Below are positions 61,117 through 64,000 of a stretch of 64,000 bases of DNA, piece by piece (the stretch's first letter is position 1; every line of letters starts with the position of its first letter). Below the pieces are notes generated by a model that saw nothing but the letters and a program-made list of their open reading frames with translations, did not search any database and had not been told where the DNA came from. The stretch is taken from assembly GCA_049604415.1 (NCBI GenBank), contig JBMYTN010000002.1, forward strand, positions 144,668 to 208,667, in the 5' to 3' direction. The stretch is from JBMYTN01 sp049604415 (GTDB lineage Bacteria; Pseudomonadota; Alphaproteobacteria; Rhodospirillales; Rhodospirillaceae). Both the position numbers and the translations under genes were made by a program.

Positions 61117-61803
61117 TCAAATGTCTTCGGTCGGGAGGCTGTCGAAGATGCCCAGGACCTTGTCCAAGGTGACCCCGACCCCATCCATGGCCAGGGTGAC
61201 GCTGCCATCATCGCCCGAGGCGACACCGGTCACTTTGCCAACGCTGGTGGTGTAGGTTTCCACGGCTTCTTCGCCGCGCTGGGTTGCGGTCACCGAAATG
61301 GTGTAGGTGCCATCGGGCAGGTCATTGCCGGAGAAATCGGTGCCGTCCCAATAGATCTTGTGCAGACCGGCGGTGACTTCGCCGTCGAAGGACTTCACCA
61401 GAGAGCCGTTTTCGTCGTAAAGCACCACATTGACCTGAGCAGCTTCGCCACCGCCCACACCATAGGTGAACACGGCTTCGCCATCCTGCAGGGCCACGCG
61501 GCTGCTCTCGGCTTCCACATACTGACCGATATAGCTGACCCCCAGGGCTTGTTGCGTGCCCATGGCGACGGTCAGTTGGTCTTCCAAATTCTCGTTCATG
61601 TAGATCTGCTGTTCGACCTGGGCGAACTGGACCAACTGATTGGTGAATTCGGTGGAGTCCATCGGGGACAGGGGATCCTGGTTCTGCAGCTGTGAGGTCA
61701 GCAGGGTCAGGAAGGTGTCCAGATCCTCGGCCAATTTGGCTTTGGAGGTCTCTGAATTGGTGGTCCCCGTCGAGGCGGTGATGGAGCTAACGGCGTCAAC
61801 CAT
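61117..61803 (-). CDS. flgD: Hook-assembly scaffolding protein FlgD
   Basis: About 228 aa. The N-terminal FlgD motif DTFLTLLTSQLQNQDPLSPMDSTEFTNQLVQFAQVEQQ is classical, and the C-terminal half has the FlgD Ig-like/tudor fold with SLVKSFDGEVTAGLHKIYWDGTDFSGNDLPDGTYTISV. FlgD caps the growing hook and promotes FlgE polymerisation. The start was placed at MVDAVSS with GAGGGAATAG upstream; the longer frame would overlap fliK by 20 bp. Confidence 0.95.
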   Translation of the reverse strand: MVDAVSSITASTGTTNSETSKAKLAEDLDTFLTLLTSQLQNQDPLSPMDSTEFTNQLVQFAQVEQQIYMNENLEDQLTVAMGTQQALGVSYIGQYVEAESSRVALQDGEAVFTYGVGGGEAAQVNVVLYDENGSLVKSFDGEVTAGLHKIYWDGTDFSGNDLPDGTYTISVTATQRGEEAVETYTTSVGKVTGVASGDDGSVTLAMDGVGVTLDKVLGIFDSLPTEDI

Positions 61804-61834
61804 GGGTCTATTCCCTCTCTCTGAAGCGCCGCTG

Positions 61835-63682
61835 CTAGACGCTGATATCCACACCGCCCCGGGCCGCAGCGTTCTGCGCCCGGATCACGGCCGGATCCAT
61901 GTGGTCTTCGTCACCGCCGCGCTCACCGGAGCCGGAACCGGAGCCATTGGCGCCATTGCCCCCGCCATCCCCATTGGCGTTATTGGCGGTGCTGTTTTCG
62001 CCGCCCTGACCGCGCAGGGAGAACTCAAGGCTGCTGGAGTCGGCCTTCAAGCCGGCCTCCTGCAACGCACGCTCTAAGCTGGAGCGGTCATTGCGCAGCA
62101 TGTCCAAGGTTTCAGGGCGGTCGGCGATGATGGCGGCTTGAACATTGCCGTCCTTGGCGACATCCATCCGAACTTCAATTTTGCCCAAATGCTTCGGGTA
62201 CAGCTGGACATTGATCCGGTCGACGTCCTTGGACACCATCTTGTTGATGTTGACCTTGATCTGATCCAGGACCTGTTGGGCCTCGGGGTTTTGCCGAGGC
62301 ACGCTTTGGGGCTGGTGAACCTTCTCAGCGCCTTTGGTCTGGCTGGCTTGTTGCGCAGCATTGGGCTGGCTGATCGGATCAATGGACTGGGTGGTTTGGG
62401 TGGCTGCGCCCGAGGATTGCTGCGAGGCCGCTGCCGTCCGGGCCGCAGACAGCTCAGCAGCACGGGTGGCCTGGGCCCGTTCCGCATTGGCTTGGGTCGC
62501 CAATTGCTGGGCCAGTTGAGCATCAAACCCCTCGGTGCCTTCTGCGGCTGCCTGAGCATTGGCGGCGGCGGCATTTTGGGCGGCATTGGCAGCGCCATTG
62601 GCCTGGGCATTCTTGGACCCGGCTTCAAACCCGCTCTGAGACGATTTGCCACCGGCAAAGCCCGGTTGAGCGTCTGCGCCGGTCCCGGCCTGCACTGCCA
62701 TTTGGGTTTGGGTCGGGCTGTTCAAAGCCTGCTGCGGAGCATTCTTGGCCGCTTCAGCTGCGGGATTGGCGGTGGTGGTCCGCACTTGAACTTCAACGCG
62801 GGTTCCCGGGTCCAAGGCACGGGCCAGCTCGGCCGCTTGCTGCTGAGCCAGCTTGCTCGGGGCTTCCTGACCTTTCTCGGTCGCCTTGGCCTTGCCCTGC
62901 TTGGCTGCATTGGCCAAAGCCGCGTTCTGGGCCTCCAGGGCGGCATCTTTTGCCGGGTCGACCGGAGCCTTGACCAGCTGTTCGGGGCCCTTAACGGTTT
63001 GCTTGTTCGGGTCCGTGATCTTCTGATCGCCCGCTTTGGCATTGGCATTGGCCAAGGCACCGGCCAGGGCTTCGCCGATATCGTTGGTCTCAGCCCCTTG
63101 GCCGGAGACTACAACTTCAGCCGTCTCTTCGCCGTCTGTTGCCGTTGTCGTTTCGGTCTCGGTGGTCTCGCCGCTGTCCTGGGCTGTGGTTTCATTGCCC
63201 TCGGCATCACCATCGTCAGATTGGGCCGTTTGGCTTTCGGTTTCTTGACCGGTGTCTTCTTGGGCGGTGCTTGCGCTGTCTTGATCCGTGTCGCCATCAT
63301 CCTGGGCGGCTTTGGGATCAGCCTTGTCACCATCGTCCTGGCGTCCGGCGTCATCGCGTTGATCGACATTGTCTCGGGGCCGCTCGTTCTCGACGCGCTG
63401 TGCCGGTTCGTTATCGACGACATCGTCTTTGTCACGCGGGCTGTTGACCGGCTCGCGGGGCTTGAAGTCCGCTTCGGCTGCGGGGCGTTCCAGGCTGCGC
63501 ACCAGGGTCTGAGACAGCTCGGTGCCCACTGTGCTGGTGTTCAACCGGGCCGATGAGCTTTGCAGCAGGGCCTTAAAAGCATCGCCTGCAGAGCCGGAAC
63601 CAGACCCGTTTTCATCGGTTCCGCTCACGACTCCGTTCGGAAAGGGGCCGGAGTTCTGTTGTGCAACGCCTGTCACGTCCAT
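61835..63682 (-). CDS. fliK: Flagellar hook-length control protein FliK
   Basis: A 615-residue protein with a low-complexity N-terminal and central part (Asp/Gln/Thr-rich between about 80 and 200, then Ala/Gln-rich) and a C-terminal Flg_hook domain: QVLDQIKVNINKMVSKDVDRINVQLYPKHLGKIEVRM, then MLRNDRSSLERALQEAGLKADSSSLEFSLRG. The central region probably acts as the molecular ruler. GGGACAAAATC precedes the ATG. First gene of the fliK-flgD-flgE operon, about 80 bp downstream of a sigma-54 promoter. A different FliK-like gene lies near 44 kb. Confidence 0.93.
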   Translation of the reverse strand: MDVTGVAQQNSGPFPNGVVSGTDENGSGSGSAGDAFKALLQSSSARLNTSTVGTELSQTLVRSLERPAAEADFKPREPVNSPRDKDDVVDNEPAQRVENERPRDNVDQRDDAGRQDDGDKADPKAAQDDGDTDQDSASTAQEDTGQETESQTAQSDDGDAEGNETTAQDSGETTETETTTATDGEETAEVVVSGQGAETNDIGEALAGALANANAKAGDQKITDPNKQTVKGPEQLVKAPVDPAKDAALEAQNAALANAAKQGKAKATEKGQEAPSKLAQQQAAELARALDPGTRVEVQVRTTTANPAAEAAKNAPQQALNSPTQTQMAVQAGTGADAQPGFAGGKSSQSGFEAGSKNAQANGAANAAQNAAAANAQAAAEGTEGFDAQLAQQLATQANAERAQATRAAELSAARTAAASQQSSGAATQTTQSIDPISQPNAAQQASQTKGAEKVHQPQSVPRQNPEAQQVLDQIKVNINKMVSKDVDRINVQLYPKHLGKIEVRMDVAKDGNVQAAIIADRPETLDMLRNDRSSLERALQEAGLKADSSSLEFSLRGQGGENSTANNANGDGGGNGANGSGSGSGERGGDEDHMDPAVIRAQNAAARGGVDISV

Positions 63683-63772
63683 GATTTTGTCCCTCGGGTT
63701 CCTGACCTAAGGCCGCACAGCTGCGGCAAGGTGACGAAGAAGCGCCGGTGCGCTTAAATCCGTCGATCAGAT

Positions 63773-63788
63773 AGCAAGGGGTGTGCCG
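63773..63788 (-). promoter_or_regulatory. Sigma-54 promoter upstream of fliK
   Basis: On the minus strand CGGCACACCCCTTGCT matches the consensus TGGCAC-N5-TTGC(A/T) at all key positions, including the exact GG-N10-GC spacing. The expected start of transcription is near 63763, about 80 bases before fliK. The cluster encodes a FlbD-like sigma-54 activator. Confidence 0.85.
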
Positions 63789-63861
63789 TTTTTTGGGGGG
63801 ACGGTTAAGGCTATGAAAAAAATGAACTTTTGTTGGTTTGGGCGGCGTTGGGATTGCCTTT

Positions 63862-63926
63862 AGATCGGCAAGAAAAGCCCTCTTGATCCTTCTGGACCTG
63901 CGAGACCGGGAAAATTTTGCCGATCT
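63862..63926. promoter_or_regulatory. Candidate activator sites upstream of the fliK sigma-54 promoter
   Basis: AGATCGGCAA (63862-63871) and its exact inverse TTGCCGATCT (63917-63926) lie about 100-160 bases upstream of the expected transcription start, where sigma-54 enhancers usually sit. A compact version of the same motif is found upstream of fliF. Confidence 0.5.
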
Positions 63927-64000
63927 GTTAGCGAGGCGGGCGTTATGCCCAGTTTCTGCGGCGTGCAGTCTGTCCCCCAGGCTCGCGACTGCGAGCCCGG

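Larger units (their letters stand above)
63683..64000. other. Upstream region of fliK, to the window edge
   Basis: About 320 bp. It contains a sigma-54 promoter, two CGGCAA/TTGCCG half-sites (separate entries) and, at 63980-63997, a GGCTCGC-GACT-GCGAGCC hairpin that may belong to a gene beyond the edge. No coding sequence was recognised. Confidence 0.5.

Noticed and set aside
62138..63556. A 472-codon open frame antisense to fliK, and a similar 465-codon frame at 42938-44335 antisense to the FliK-like and TPR-like genes
   Set aside because: Both are shadows of low-complexity GC-rich coding sequence on the other strand, with no domain, no ribosome-binding site and strongly biased Gly/Leu or Gln/His composition.
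63980..63997. Hairpin GGCTCGC-GACT-GCGAGCC at the window edge
   Set aside because: No T-tract is visible and the adjacent gene lies outside the window, so it cannot be assigned as a terminator.

Overview
The window (about 60% GC, mostly tightly packed operons) looks like the chromosome of a motile alphaproteobacterium of the Rhodospirillales type. The clues are a FlbD-type sigma-54 activator inside a fliF-fliG-fliH-fliN-motA-flbD-flhA operon, PleC/DivJ-like HisKA domains, a single-chain CysNC, and several chemoreceptors including one with a hemerythrin domain. No rRNA, tRNA, CRISPR array, transposase or phage gene was seen. The species cannot be fixed from the sequence alone.

Left part (1-14.9 kb): two related chemoreceptors, each with two CHASE3 sensor repeats (the second also carries a C-terminal hemerythrin domain); a secreted fasciclin protein ending in a strong terminator; SelO on the other strand; then a DNA-3-methyladenine glycosylase I-like gene directly followed by four tandem paralogous five-helix membrane proteins. 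Three of these carry an extra-cytoplasmic C-terminal domain that resembles DUF2927; the fourth stops after the last helix. I know of no function for this family, and it is the best candidate here for an undescribed system. A short exported protein of unknown function follows.

Middle part (14.9-41.4 kb): a periplasmic binding protein translationally coupled to a histidine kinase (TorT/TorS-like layout); a long purine operon (fused xanthine dehydrogenase, XdhC, BMP-type ABC importer, guanine deaminase) with a small [2Fe-2S] ferredoxin gene upstream; a hybrid kinase that has lost both phosphorylation residues; sulfate activation genes cysD-cysNC behind a perfect palindrome; GDP-fucose synthase coupled to a HAD/polytopic membrane fusion; a JmjC-type oxygenase; and a small molybdopterin-fold exported protein next to a histidine kinase.

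Right part (41.4-64 kb): flagellar genes, all on the minus strand. One transcription unit runs flhF-flhG-FliK-like-TPR-like protein-DnaJ-like protein. Three XRE regulators follow, one of them with a palindrome over its own promoter. Then comes fliF-fliG-fliH-fliN-motA-flbD-flhA, and finally fliK-flgD-flgE, which has a near-consensus sigma-54 promoter upstream and a strong terminator downstream. CGGCAA/TTGCC inverted motifs upstream of both fliK and fliF are candidate enhancer sites for the FlbD-like activator encoded in the cluster.
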